Part shown: one piece after another, positions 7,920 to 16,565 of the stretch
Layout of the letters: each line of letters begins with the position of its first letter
Numbering within the stretch: position 1 is the stretch's first letter
Source of the DNA: Methylothermaceae bacteria B42
GTDB taxonomy: Bacteria; Pseudomonadota; Gammaproteobacteria; Methylococcales; Methylothermaceae
Direction of reading: 5' to 3'
NCBI GenBank assembly: GCA_001566965.1
Contig: LSNW01000014.1
Span: forward strand, 62,001-126,000
Length of the DNA: 64,000 nucleotides
The notes under the pieces: model-generated
Databases searched by the model: none
Seen by the model: the letters and a program-made list of their open reading frames with translations, nothing else
Told to the model about the DNA's origin: nothing
Translations under genes and position numbers: made by a program

Positions 7920-9842
7920 TCAAGTGGATTTGCGGACTCTCAAATACCATTCGCTCAACAGCCGGACCTGCTTGGGCGTGTAGCCCTTTTCCACCATGCG
8001 GTTGACGAAATCCTCGTGCTTCTTCTTGTCCTCCGCGGAAGATTTGGCGTTGAAGGAAATCACCGGCAGCAGTTCCTCGGTGTTGGCGAACATTTTCTTT
8101 TCAATGACTCTACGCAACTTTTCGTAGCTGGTCCAGGCCGGATTGTTGCCTGCGTTCTTGGCCCTGGCCCGCAGCACGAAGTTGACCACTTCGTTGCGGA
8201 AGTCCTTAGGGTTGCTGATCCCTGCGGGTTTTTCGATCTTCTCCAGCTCTTCGTTGAGGGCGCGGCGGTCGAACACTTCGCCGGTGTCGGGGTCGCGGTA
8301 TTCCTGGTCCTGAATCCAGTAATCGGCGTAGGTGACATAGCGGTCGAAGATATTCTGGCCGTATTCGGCGTAGGATTCCAGATAGGCGGTCTGGATTTCC
8401 TTGCCGATGAAATCGATATAGCGCGGCACCAGATATTCCTTGATAAAGCCGAGATAGCGCTCTTCGATTTCAGGCGGGTATTGTTCCTGAATGATCTGTT
8501 GTTCCAGGACATAAAGAAGATGGACCGGGTTGGCGGCGACCTCAGAGTGGTCGAAGTTGAAGACCTTGGAAAGAATTTTGAAGGCGAAGCGGGTGGAGAG
8601 CCCCTGCATGCCTTCATCCACGCCGGCGAAATCCCGGTACTCCTGATAGGATTTGGCGCGGGGGTCGGTGTCCTTGAGGTTTTCCCCGTCATAGACCCGC
8701 ATCTTCGAGTAGATGCTGGAGTTTTCCGGTTCCTTCAGCCGGGACAATACCGCGAATTGCGCCATCATTTGCAAGGTATGGGGGGCGCAGGGGGCTTCCT
8801 TCAAAGAACTGTTGCGGAGCAGTTTTTCGTAGATTTTGACTTCCTCCGAGACTCTCAGGCAGTAGGGGACTTTGACGACATAGATGCGGTCGAGAAAGGC
8901 TTCGTTGTTTTTGTTGTTTTTGAATTGTTGCCATTCCGATTCATTGGAGTGGGCCAGAATGATGCCTTCGAAAGGAATAGCAGGCAGTCCTTCGGTGCCT
9001 TTGTAGTTGCCTTCCTGGGTGGCGGTTAGTAAGGGATGCAGGACCTTGATGGGCGCTTTGAACATCTCCACGAATTCCATGATGCCGCGGTTACCCAGGC
9101 ACAAACCGCCGGAATAGCTATAAGCGTCGGGATCGTCCTGGGCATAGGTTTCCAGCTTGCGGATATCCACCTTGCCGACCAGAGAAGAAATATCCTGGTT
9201 GTTTTCGTCCCCGGGCTCGGTTTTGGAAATGGCCCGTTGATCGAGAATGGAAGGACGGACTTTGACTACCTTAAATTGGGTAATGTCCCCATTGAACTCA
9301 TGCAGGCGCTTGGAAGCCCAGGGAGAGATGATGGTGTTCAGATAACGGCGTGGAATGCCGTATTCGTCTTCCAAAATAGGGCCATCTTCTTCGGGAGAAA
9401 ACAGGCCCAGCGGGTTTTCATGGATAGGTGAGCCCTTGATGGCATAGAATGGGACTTTTTCCATCAGGCTCTTGAGTTTTTCCGCCAGGGAGGATTTACC
9501 GCCCCCAACGGGCCCTAACAGATATAGAATTTGTTTGGCTTCTTCCAGGCCCTGAGCCGCATGGCGGAAATAGGCCACGATTTGTTCGATGGTATCCTCC
9601 ATGCCGTAAAAGTCGGCAAAGGCGGGATAGCGTTTGATGACTTTGTTGGCGAAAATGCGGCTCAGGCGCGGGTCGAGACGGGTGTCCACCAATTCTGGCT
9701 CGCCAATGGCGAGCAACATGCGTTCCGCCGGTGTGGCGTAGGCGGATGGGTCGTCACGGCAAATTTCTAAATATTCTTGGAGGGTATATTCTTCCTCTTG
9801 ACTTGTTTCATATCGGGAACGGTAATGGTCGAAGATCCCCAT
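7920..9842 (-). CDS. prkA: PrkA family serine protein kinase (YeaG)
   Basis: A 640-residue protein, the usual length for the family, made of an N-terminal AAA-type domain and a C-terminal kinase-like domain. The P-loop GPVGGGKS lies at residues 110-117. It acts in the cytoplasm in starvation and stationary-phase adaptation; enterobacterial YeaG matters for survival in long nitrogen starvation. The ATG is preceded by a strong GAGGAGG ribosome site. It is the first gene of the operon and is transcribed towards yeaH and ycgB. A well-matched sigma-54 promoter lies about 70-95 bases upstream, consistent with nitrogen or stress control. The long opposite-strand open frames over this gene are codon-bias shadows. 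Confidence 0.95.
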   Translation of the reverse strand: MGIFDHYRSRYETSQEEEYTLQEYLEICRDDPSAYATPAERMLLAIGEPELVDTRLDPRLSRIFANKVIKRYPAFADFYGMEDTIEQIVAYFRHAAQGLEEAKQILYLLGPVGGGKSSLAEKLKSLMEKVPFYAIKGSPIHENPLGLFSPEEDGPILEDEYGIPRRYLNTIISPWASKRLHEFNGDITQFKVVKVRPSILDQRAISKTEPGDENNQDISSLVGKVDIRKLETYAQDDPDAYSYSGGLCLGNRGIMEFVEMFKAPIKVLHPLLTATQEGNYKGTEGLPAIPFEGIILAHSNESEWQQFKNNKNNEAFLDRIYVVKVPYCLRVSEEVKIYEKLLRNSSLKEAPCAPHTLQMMAQFAVLSRLKEPENSSIYSKMRVYDGENLKDTDPRAKSYQEYRDFAGVDEGMQGLSTRFAFKILSKVFNFDHSEVAANPVHLLYVLEQQIIQEQYPPEIEERYLGFIKEYLVPRYIDFIGKEIQTAYLESYAEYGQNIFDRYVTYADYWIQDQEYRDPDTGEVFDRRALNEELEKIEKPAGISNPKDFRNEVVNFVLRARAKNAGNNPAWTSYEKLRRVIEKKMFANTEELLPVISFNAKSSAEDKKKHEDFVNRMVEKGYTPKQVRLLSEWYLRVRKST

Positions 9843-9921
9843 GGATGCCTCCTCAACGTTGACAGCAATATTCAGTGGATTAGCGGAGATTTTTGTCTTC
9901 GCCTGTTAATAAAGATAGTAA

Positions 9922-9937
9922 CGCAAATCTCGCGCCA
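9922..9937 (-). promoter_or_regulatory. Sigma-54 promoter for prkA-yeaH-ycgB
   Basis: On the minus strand the site reads TGGCGCGAGATTTGCG, with GG and GC separated by exactly 10 bases, against the RpoN consensus TGGCACG-N4-TTGCA. Transcription would start near 9911, about 70 bases before the prkA ATG. A possible activator site, TGCACTATTGTGACGCT (9969-9985), lies about 65 bases upstream of that start. Its left half fits the NtrC half-site TGCACYA; the right half matches only partly. E. coli yeaG is known to respond to NtrC and sigma-54, which makes the call more credible. Neither site has been tested here. Confidence 0.7.
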
Positions 9938-10065
9938 AAAAAGAATAGAATGAGTAAAGAGCAGCGTATGCACTATTGTGACGCTTGAGATGCGCGATGG
10001 TTCCGGGAAAAATTGTCAAAAAAACAGACATTTTGCGGTAATTTTTAACCTGTAATGACAATATT

Positions 10066-10806
10066 ATGGCGCATTTTTTTCCACCGGGTATTCATATCGG
10101 GACTTCCGGTTGGCATTATGAGCACTGGCGGGGGCGTTATTATCCCCTAACGTTGCCAACGGGAGAATGGCTGACATTCTATGCCCGGGATTTTCACTGC
10201 GTGGAAGTCAACAACAGCTTTTACCGACTGCCTTCCCCTAAAACCGTGGCTCAGTGGACTCAGCAAGTACCCGATGGCTTTATTTTTGCGGTCAAAGCCA
10301 GCCGGCTCATGACCCATATGAAAAAACTCAAAAACTGCCAGGCGCCTTTGCAGCAATTTTTGCGGGTAGTTTCAGGATTCGGGGACAAACTCGGTCCAAT
10401 TTTGTTTCAGCTGCCCCCCCGCTGGCATCTGAACCTGGAGCGGTTGCGGGATTTTTTGCATATCTTGCCAAAGGAGTATCAATATACTTTTGAATTTCGC
10501 GATCCCAGTTGGCACTGCCAGCCTGTTTACGAGTTACTGGAGGCATTTGACATGGGGTTTTGCCAATTCGACCTCGCTGGCTGGCAGTCCCCCGAAGTGA
10601 TTACTTCAGCCTTGGTGTACATTCGCCTCCATGGGCCTGGGGCGGCTTACAGTGGTTGTTGCGATGCAGCAAAACTCAGGCAGTGGTCGGAAAAAATAAA
10701 ACAATGGGCGGAGGAGGGCAGGTCGGTATTTGTCTTTTTTGACAATGATCAGAACGCCTATGCGGTGAAAAATGCGCGGCAATTGCAGGCCATGATCAGG
10801 TCGTGA
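10066..10806 (+). CDS. DUF72 domain-containing protein (YecE-like)
   Basis: A 246-residue soluble protein of the DUF72 family, which adopts a TIM-barrel-like fold. Typical blocks are visible: IGTSGWHYEHWRGRYYP at the N-terminus, VEVNNSFYRLPS near residue 47, FAVKASRLMTHMKKL near 75, FEFRDPSWH near 142 and VFVFFDND near the C-terminus. The molecular role of the family is unknown. The chosen ATG follows an AT-rich leader without an obvious ribosome site. The gene is divergent from prkA and converges with pelG, which ends 10 bases beyond it. No link to either neighbour is implied. Confidence 0.88.
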   Translation: MAHFFPPGIHIGTSGWHYEHWRGRYYPLTLPTGEWLTFYARDFHCVEVNNSFYRLPSPKTVAQWTQQVPDGFIFAVKASRLMTHMKKLKNCQAPLQQFLRVVSGFGDKLGPILFQLPPRWHLNLERLRDFLHILPKEYQYTFEFRDPSWHCQPVYELLEAFDMGFCQFDLAGWQSPEVITSALVYIRLHGPGAAYSGCCDAAKLRQWSEKIKQWAEEGRSVFVFFDNDQNAYAVKNARQLQAMIRS

Positions 10807-10815
10807 ATATTCGGG

Positions 10816-12186
10816 CTAGGTACTCATCATAAATGTCTTATAGGACAGTTCGCGCAGCTCTTTATCAATAATTTTCAGCGCCACGACGGTGGCGCCCAGC
10901 ATCCCGGCCACGAAGCCGTAACCATACAATTCCGGGCCCATTTGCAGGGTAAACAATGTCAGGCCGGTATTGAGTGCGGCGAGCACGGCGCTGACAACCA
11001 AAACTTCTAGGCGTTTGTCGAGATAAAAAAGAATATTAAGCGCGCCAATCAGAATCACTTGGATACCAACGCCAATCACATTGACATGAAACAATGGCGC
11101 GTATAAAGGATCGAGCCCAAAAACCTTCAACAACGCAGGACCTGAGGCAATGATGGCCAAAGCGGTAATGGTTTGTACTTTAATAATATCGAAAATGCTT
11201 TCCCGGGCGCAGAATGTCATCTCTTGTTGCAGGTGCAATATTGTGGAAAGGGCGCCCCCGCTGCGGACGGTTTGGTAAAAACGATCATAGGCTTCGGCGA
11301 AGTCGGTTTCGATTCGCATGATAAAAACCGCCATGCCTGGAATGATGGTGAGATAGGCCAGAAAGATCGGCGAATCATAAATCGGCGAGGCCCGAAGTCC
11401 GCCAAGAACCGGGCTGCCCGTTGGCCCCAGCCAGAAGATAATCTTGTCAATCCAGACGCCGAAATTGAACAAGAAACCGGTTGCCAAGAGTGACGGGAAT
11501 CCCCGGCCCTTTTTGAAAATATCAAAATCTATCAGTCTGGGAGAAGGATATTCCTTCCAAACCAAGGCGGACATCCCCAGCACCAAAATGGTTTGGCCGA
11601 GCATAAAACTGGCCAATAGCCCTTCTTTACCCCATTGGGCAAACCAGGGATTGAGGGCCAGCATGCTGCCATAGCCAAGGAAGTAGATCAATATAATCAT
11701 CTTATATTGCTTGAGCCCGGTAAGCAGGACTGTCAGCAACCAAACCAGGCATAACAGCGCAAAAGTGGTGAAGACCAACAGTTGATACAAAACGGGAACA
11801 TCGTCGAAAGTCAGGATCAAAAATGCGGCTACCGTGGGAAGCGAAATTGCAAAACTTGCCAGTACCGCGGCATGCAGACCGGGTAAGACGCGGCTTGGTT
11901 GATGCTCGAACAGGCGGTCGGCGATATAGCGGGTGAAATACAATTGCAGCCCACCGGTAAAAATGAGGGAAAAGGCAATCAGCCAGGTGACTGTCACCTG
12001 GAATTGTGCGATCAGTTCAGGTAGATAAACGGCTTTGAGGCTCAGGAAATTGATCAGTAGCATGGCCAAAATGGAAATAATCCACGGCCCTGAGCCAATC
12101 ACGCCCGCAAACAAATAAGCCTGAAAAAGCCCGGTAAAGGAGTCTTTTTTAAGAAGTTTCCGTAGTTCGAAGCCGATACCGGCCAT
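10816..12186 (-). CDS. pelG: Pel polysaccharide inner-membrane transporter PelG
   Basis: A 456-residue polytopic inner-membrane protein with about 12 hydrophobic segments, matching Pseudomonas PelG in size. It belongs to the MOP/Wzx-like flippase group and, with PelD, PelE and PelF, forms the complex that moves Pel polymer across the inner membrane. The start was placed at 12186 (MAGIGFELRKLLKKDSF), the N-terminus typical of PelG; an in-frame ATG 69 bases further upstream is less likely because it lies deeper inside pelF. It overlaps pelF by 38 bases, fitting translational coupling, and is the last gene of the operon. Confidence 0.92.
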   Translation of the reverse strand: MAGIGFELRKLLKKDSFTGLFQAYLFAGVIGSGPWIISILAMLLINFLSLKAVYLPELIAQFQVTVTWLIAFSLIFTGGLQLYFTRYIADRLFEHQPSRVLPGLHAAVLASFAISLPTVAAFLILTFDDVPVLYQLLVFTTFALLCLVWLLTVLLTGLKQYKMIILIYFLGYGSMLALNPWFAQWGKEGLLASFMLGQTILVLGMSALVWKEYPSPRLIDFDIFKKGRGFPSLLATGFLFNFGVWIDKIIFWLGPTGSPVLGGLRASPIYDSPIFLAYLTIIPGMAVFIMRIETDFAEAYDRFYQTVRSGGALSTILHLQQEMTFCARESIFDIIKVQTITALAIIASGPALLKVFGLDPLYAPLFHVNVIGVGIQVILIGALNILFYLDKRLEVLVVSAVLAALNTGLTLFTLQMGPELYGYGFVAGMLGATVVALKIIDKELRELSYKTFMMST

Positions 12187-13684
12187 GTTCGATCGCCTCG
12201 GTATAAATCTCCCGGAATCGGGAAAGCATTTGGTGTTCCGTGTAATAAGTTTCAACCCGGGTAATCGCCGCTTGCTGAGCTCGGCGCCACTTCTCGGGGT
12301 TGGTTAAAAGCTCCAGGGCCGCCCCGGCCAATGCCGCGGGGTCGGCAATACCGACGACTTTGCCGGAAGGGCCGATGGCATGGTCTTCCGGGGTGCGTCC
12401 TTCAATCAGTTCCCGGCATGAGCCGACGTCCGTTGAAATACAGGGCAAACCGCTGGCGTAAGCTTCGAGAATAACAAGGGGCAGCCCTTCGCTGATGGAG
12501 CTGAGTACCAGTACGCCGGATTGAGGGAGAATGTCGGTGATTTTCTGGAAACCCAAGAACTTGACTTTGTCTTTGAGTCCCAGGCTGGTGACTAATTGCT
12601 GGCACTCTTCAAAGTAATCCGGGTCTTCATCGGTGGGGCCGACAATCCAACCCTCCGCTTCCGGAAGGCGATTGGCCACCGTGCGCATGGCGCGGATAAA
12701 GGTTTTGATATCCTTGATGGGAACAACCCGGCCCAACAAGCACAGGACTGGCGGGGGGGGAAAGGGTCTTTGCTCCCGTAGCGGCGCAAGACGCTCGATG
12801 TTTACCCCATTGGGGATAATCATGGTGCGATAGGGATCGGCGCCATCGTCAATCTGCCGCTGACGGGCTTCGTTATACAGGCTAATAATGGGATTGGCGC
12901 TGTCGTAGGCAAACTTGCCCAGCGCTTCGAAAAAACGGATCCACATTTCCCGCAAATAGCTCAGTTGCATAGGATTGTGTTGAAAGGGATTGCGGTTGTC
13001 GGCAATCCAGTCAGCCGCCAGGAGATCGATCCGGCGCTCCTTGGTATAAATACCGTGTTCCATCAGGATATAAGGTGCGTTGCGGCTGTGTTGGAGCATG
13101 GCCCCGAGGAAGCCAGCGTAGCCAGTGGAAACGCTATGATACGCTGCCGCTGGCGGCAGTGTGCGGACCAGCTTCAGTAATACCCATAGAGGCTGATGCA
13201 GATTGCGTACGGTCCAGAAATAGTCGATGAAAGAAGGCTCGGTGCTGTATTTATGAAAACACTCGCTGATGAAATTCCAACTGGCCTTGCTATGCAAGAA
13301 TGTGGATTCGTTAAAGACTTCTGGATTGTCTTTAACCGTGCGGGATAGATCCGGCACCGGGGCGTTCTTGTGGTCGAGCAGTTCGCGCAGTTCGCTGTGG
13401 AATTTTTCCACACATTGAAATTGCTTTGGGGATATTTTGGGAGGGACAGCAGGCGGTGGCGGGCTGTCATAAAGGAAATGTTCCTCATAATGGACAATAT
13501 TGTCCGGCATGTCATAGGATTTTTTCCCGTAATCCTGCTGGCGGGAGCCAATAAAAACCAGAGAAAAACTGATTTCAGGCAAACCTTTGATAATATTGGC
13601 CACCCACGAGGAAACTCCGCCACGGACGTAAGGGTAAGTGCCCTCTAGGATCAGCATTAAATCAGCAGGAGGATTATGTGGCAT
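12149..13684 (-). CDS. pelF: Pel polysaccharide glycosyltransferase PelF
   Basis: A 511-residue cytosolic family 4 glycosyltransferase with GT-B fold, which polymerises the Pel chain from UDP-linked N-acetyl sugar donors. The N-terminal glycine-rich element GTYPYVRGGVSSWV (about residues 14-27) and the C-terminal donor-binding motif EGLPLVILEAYASGLP (about 405-420, with the EX7E pair) are present. Length agrees with the roughly 507 residues of the Pseudomonas enzyme. The gene overlaps pelE by 11 bases at its start and pelG by 38 at its end, so translation is probably coupled throughout. Confidence 0.93.
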   Translation of the reverse strand: MPHNPPADLMLILEGTYPYVRGGVSSWVANIIKGLPEISFSLVFIGSRQQDYGKKSYDMPDNIVHYEEHFLYDSPPPPAVPPKISPKQFQCVEKFHSELRELLDHKNAPVPDLSRTVKDNPEVFNESTFLHSKASWNFISECFHKYSTEPSFIDYFWTVRNLHQPLWVLLKLVRTLPPAAAYHSVSTGYAGFLGAMLQHSRNAPYILMEHGIYTKERRIDLLAADWIADNRNPFQHNPMQLSYLREMWIRFFEALGKFAYDSANPIISLYNEARQRQIDDGADPYRTMIIPNGVNIERLAPLREQRPFPPPPVLCLLGRVVPIKDIKTFIRAMRTVANRLPEAEGWIVGPTDEDPDYFEECQQLVTSLGLKDKVKFLGFQKITDILPQSGVLVLSSISEGLPLVILEAYASGLPCISTDVGSCRELIEGRTPEDHAIGPSGKVVGIADPAALAGAALELLTNPEKWRRAQQAAITRVETYYTEHQMLSRFREIYTEAIEHGRYRLRTTETS

Positions 13685-14654
13685 CAGAAATATTCCACAG
13701 CCGGTAAACGGGTTTCAAGGCAGGTTGCCATGCCAGGGTGGGTGCTTCCTGGAGAAAATAGGGGATTTGTTCAAACTGCCGCTCAAGGTAAGCATATTCC
13801 GCGGCATAGGGCATGATTCTACTGGGTGGGGCGTGGAAATACAGCGCATGCTGCAAGGCGTTGTCCGCCACCTCATAGGCATTGGCGCGCAAGGCCATAC
13901 GGGCTTGAAGTATCCAAAGTCCGGTATCTTCCGGCAAAAGTTCAAGCGCCAGTTGAAGATGGAACGAGGCTTGTTCCAAATGGAATTGCTGCAAGTCTTC
14001 TTGGCTGAGGGCCTGGTAAAGCAGTTCCCAATGCAAATAAGCCAGTTCCTTGTGAAAGCGGCCTAATTGGCCTGGATCCGGGTTGTCCTCCAGGTGTTCG
14101 TGCAAGGTGTGAATCAATTCCAGTATCCGCTTTTCCCGGCGATCGAGCATGCTGAAAGCGAGCAAGCGCAAATAATCATCTTGGTGGCCTAATGTTTGCC
14201 GCAAAACTTGCGTATCGGCAGGGGTGTTATGTTGGTCAAGGGCCAACAGCGCCAATACCGCGCTATCACTTGCCACAGAAGGGTCCAGTAGTCTTTTGAC
14301 GGCGCCACCGGCACTGAAATGAGTGGGTTGGGCGGAGATTTCCGGTGCATAGGCAGGGGGTTCCAAATGGGTTGGAATGGGTTTAGGGCCAGCTTTGCCC
14401 AAACGGGATAATTTCACTATGGCAGGGAATAAAATGAAGGGTCCGATGATGGGGATGCAGGCGCCTAGAATCCATAAGAACAGCCCATCCCGAAACCCCC
14501 AATGCGTATGACTTAGCCTTCTGCAGAGAAGGAAGGTTAAGGTGGCGCTGAGGCCGGCGATCAATGCATTTAGCATTAGCGCATTGGTCAGGTTAAGCCA
14601 TGGTGGCAGAAGTTGGGCGGGCGGGGGGGCTGCCAGTTCGGGTAATATAACCAC
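13674..14654 (-). CDS. pelE: Pel biosynthesis membrane protein PelE
   Basis: A 326-residue inner-membrane protein with two N-terminal transmembrane segments (about residues 22-42 and 55-80) and a cytoplasmic helical region with TPR-like repeats. This is the layout of Pseudomonas PelE, which is of similar length. It joins PelD, PelF and PelG in the synthase complex. The start is a GTG at 14654, five bases after the pelD stop, and no ATG fits better. Sequence similarity between PelE proteins is low, so the call depends partly on its position between pelD and pelF. Confidence 0.85.
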   Translation of the reverse strand: MVILPELAAPPPAQLLPPWLNLTNALMLNALIAGLSATLTFLLCRRLSHTHWGFRDGLFLWILGACIPIIGPFILFPAIVKLSRLGKAGPKPIPTHLEPPAYAPEISAQPTHFSAGGAVKRLLDPSVASDSAVLALLALDQHNTPADTQVLRQTLGHQDDYLRLLAFSMLDRREKRILELIHTLHEHLEDNPDPGQLGRFHKELAYLHWELLYQALSQEDLQQFHLEQASFHLQLALELLPEDTGLWILQARMALRANAYEVADNALQHALYFHAPPSRIMPYAAEYAYLERQFEQIPYFLQEAPTLAWQPALKPVYRLWNISDAT

Positions 14655-14659
14655 AGAAA

Positions 14660-16009
14660 TTACGCGCTTGATAAATGGGGACGCAGGGGGTAGCTGTGCG
14701 TATAGCCGATATATTCATCCAGCCAATCCACCAAATCCTCTGGCGGTAGCAGTCGGCTATCCAGTCTTAGGTTCAGCTCAGAGGCAGTAGCCTGAAAGCG
14801 CTCCAGGAGCATTTCAGCGAAGCGGTGTAGAAATCCTTCCGCGCCAATAGTGCTGGTCAGTGGCATGAGTTTTAGGAGTATGACGGTTTGCGAATCTGGC
14901 GAGTGAATCCAATGTAGATCCAGTCCGCGTTTGGTTTTTTCCAGTGCTTCCAAGATGGCAGCCTGTTTGTGACCTGGAGGAATGGTAATTGCGATGAGTG
15001 ATGAATCAATATCTATTAACCGCTTGAGTCTGGAGAGTTTCAACAATTCCTTGCCGAAAGCAGGCGGACATTGGGGAAAGTGTTTGCGTAGGGGGACACT
15101 TTCTTCATAGATGGATAGCTCGTCGGCAAAATATTGCAAAATGGCCTTCGTCATCAACAGGTTTTCTTCGTTGAGCGCCAAGAATGGCATATCGGCGACC
15201 ACTAACAATCCATATAATTTGCCGGTATAGGACTCGATAGGGATTACGGCCAGATAATCACTTACTTTTTCGGAAATGATTTGGGAAACGGCATAGAAAG
15301 CATCGGTCCGCTTTTCAATCGCGGCAGTGACCAGCGGATCATCAACATTGAGCTCAAAGGCTAGCCCCAAGGTGGCAGAAGGGTGATTCAAGGGACGGTC
15401 ATGGACGACTGGAAACAGCGCGGCGGATTCCAGGCGATTGTAATGACTTAGAAGTATCAAAAGGTTTTTTGCCGCTTCTCCGGTCAATGAGGCATTGTCT
15501 TTTTCGATCAGCTTGCGCAATTCTTCAAAGGCATTGCGCAAAGTCGCAGGCTGGGTAATGAGATTTTGTTCCAAAATATCATGGGAAATGCGGGTAACGT
15601 AAAAGTCCCGAGTCAAAGCTGTCAGGCGCTGTTCGTTGTACTCCAAAGCAATTTGCTGTTTGTCCAGGCGCCTGCGCCATAAATCGCTGAATTGGCCGCA
15701 CAGCAAAACCAGGATGATGCCGCCGAGGAATTGCTGACTGGGCATGGGAGTGTCAATTATTTGGTATTTGCTCAGGACAAAAAAACCCAGGACCAAAACC
15801 CAGGCCGCGCCAATCCCGGGCATCAACCCATACCTTAGCGCAATCAATACCGGAGCAAGCCATACCCAAGGAAATTCACTGGCGCTAAACAGGCTTTTGG
15901 GCGCCATCCATAGTTGAAGCGCCATGGCCAACACGGGAATGGCCAATGTCTCGAGCCAAAGCTCAAGCTGCTTTCTTTTGGCCGGTGATTGACCAGGAAA
16001 CAAAATCAT
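14660..16009 (-). CDS. pelD: Pel c-di-GMP receptor PelD
   Basis: A 449-residue inner-membrane protein with about four N-terminal transmembrane segments (residues 20-110), a short coiled coil, a GAF domain (about 135-310) and a degenerate GGDEF domain. An RGLD motif at residues 361-364 sits almost exactly where Pseudomonas PelD has its inhibitory-site RxxD (367-370), so binding of cyclic di-GMP should be retained; a second RxxD-type motif, RLID, is at 330-333. No GGDEF catalytic motif is seen, as expected for a receptor rather than a cyclase. Pel production should therefore be switched on post-translationally by c-di-GMP. Confidence 0.93.
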   Translation of the reverse strand: MILFPGQSPAKRKQLELWLETLAIPVLAMALQLWMAPKSLFSASEFPWVWLAPVLIALRYGLMPGIGAAWVLVLGFFVLSKYQIIDTPMPSQQFLGGIILVLLCGQFSDLWRRRLDKQQIALEYNEQRLTALTRDFYVTRISHDILEQNLITQPATLRNAFEELRKLIEKDNASLTGEAAKNLLILLSHYNRLESAALFPVVHDRPLNHPSATLGLAFELNVDDPLVTAAIEKRTDAFYAVSQIISEKVSDYLAVIPIESYTGKLYGLLVVADMPFLALNEENLLMTKAILQYFADELSIYEESVPLRKHFPQCPPAFGKELLKLSRLKRLIDIDSSLIAITIPPGHKQAAILEALEKTKRGLDLHWIHSPDSQTVILLKLMPLTSTIGAEGFLHRFAEMLLERFQATASELNLRLDSRLLPPEDLVDWLDEYIGYTHSYPLRPHLSSA

Positions 16010-16011
16010 GA

Positions 16012-16548
16012 TTATTCAGACAAAAGCCGCTTGATTAGACGGTCCAACGTGCTTTGAGCAAGAACGCCAGCGCTTTGCCAATAACGTCCGGAGGCACTGG
16101 CAGCGCCCCGCCATAGGGCAGTGTCAGTAGATAAATCCTTGAGTTCCAGGGTAAAAGAAACCGCCGGTTCCCCATCCAGCCCTACTTTGTAGCGCCATTC
16201 ATCTACAGAACCGGTAACCAGATAGCGAATGTTGTGTTCTTTCGCCCAGGAAAGATATTGTTGTTGGCTTCCGCTGCTTTTGCCAATTGGCATGGGGGTT
16301 TGCGCGGGGGGAGGGAAGTTAACGTTGGAGACTTCCCGGCTTTGCAGCAGGGCTGCGGCTAGCTTCTGCGCCCTTTGCCCGGCAAAGGGGACGGTAGTGT
16401 GATTATCAAAGGGCAAGACACCCCAGGCGGCTGTTTTGTCCAGGGAAACGGTGGAGCTGGTATTGATGCGCGTGGTGGTGCAGCCACCAAGAAAGCCCAT
16501 GATGGAAAGAAAAATTATAAAAAAAGATAGGTTTTTTATTTTCATCAC
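16012..16548 (-). CDS. pelC: Pel outer-membrane lipoprotein PelC
   Basis: A 178-residue lipoprotein. The signal peptide ends in the lipobox LGGC, with lipidated Cys23. Pseudomonas PelC (about 172 residues) forms a periplasmic ring at the outer membrane that funnels the polymer into the PelB barrel. The fold region (VLPFDNHT near residue 46, then the YLVTGSVDEWRY segment near residue 110) resembles the TolB/CsgG-like PelC core. It lies 17 bases after pelB and 2 bases before pelD, in the order expected for the operon. Confidence 0.9.
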   Translation of the reverse strand: MMKIKNLSFFIIFLSIMGFLGGCTTTRINTSSTVSLDKTAAWGVLPFDNHTTVPFAGQRAQKLAAALLQSREVSNVNFPPPAQTPMPIGKSSGSQQQYLSWAKEHNIRYLVTGSVDEWRYKVGLDGEPAVSFTLELKDLSTDTALWRGAASASGRYWQSAGVLAQSTLDRLIKRLLSE

Positions 16549-16565
16549 TGTTGTCCTTATGCTGT

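Noticed and set aside
7287-9029. A 580-codon plus-strand open frame opposite yeaH and prkA
   Set aside because: It crosses two well-identified minus-strand genes, lacks its own motifs and start site, and its composition mirrors their third-position bias.
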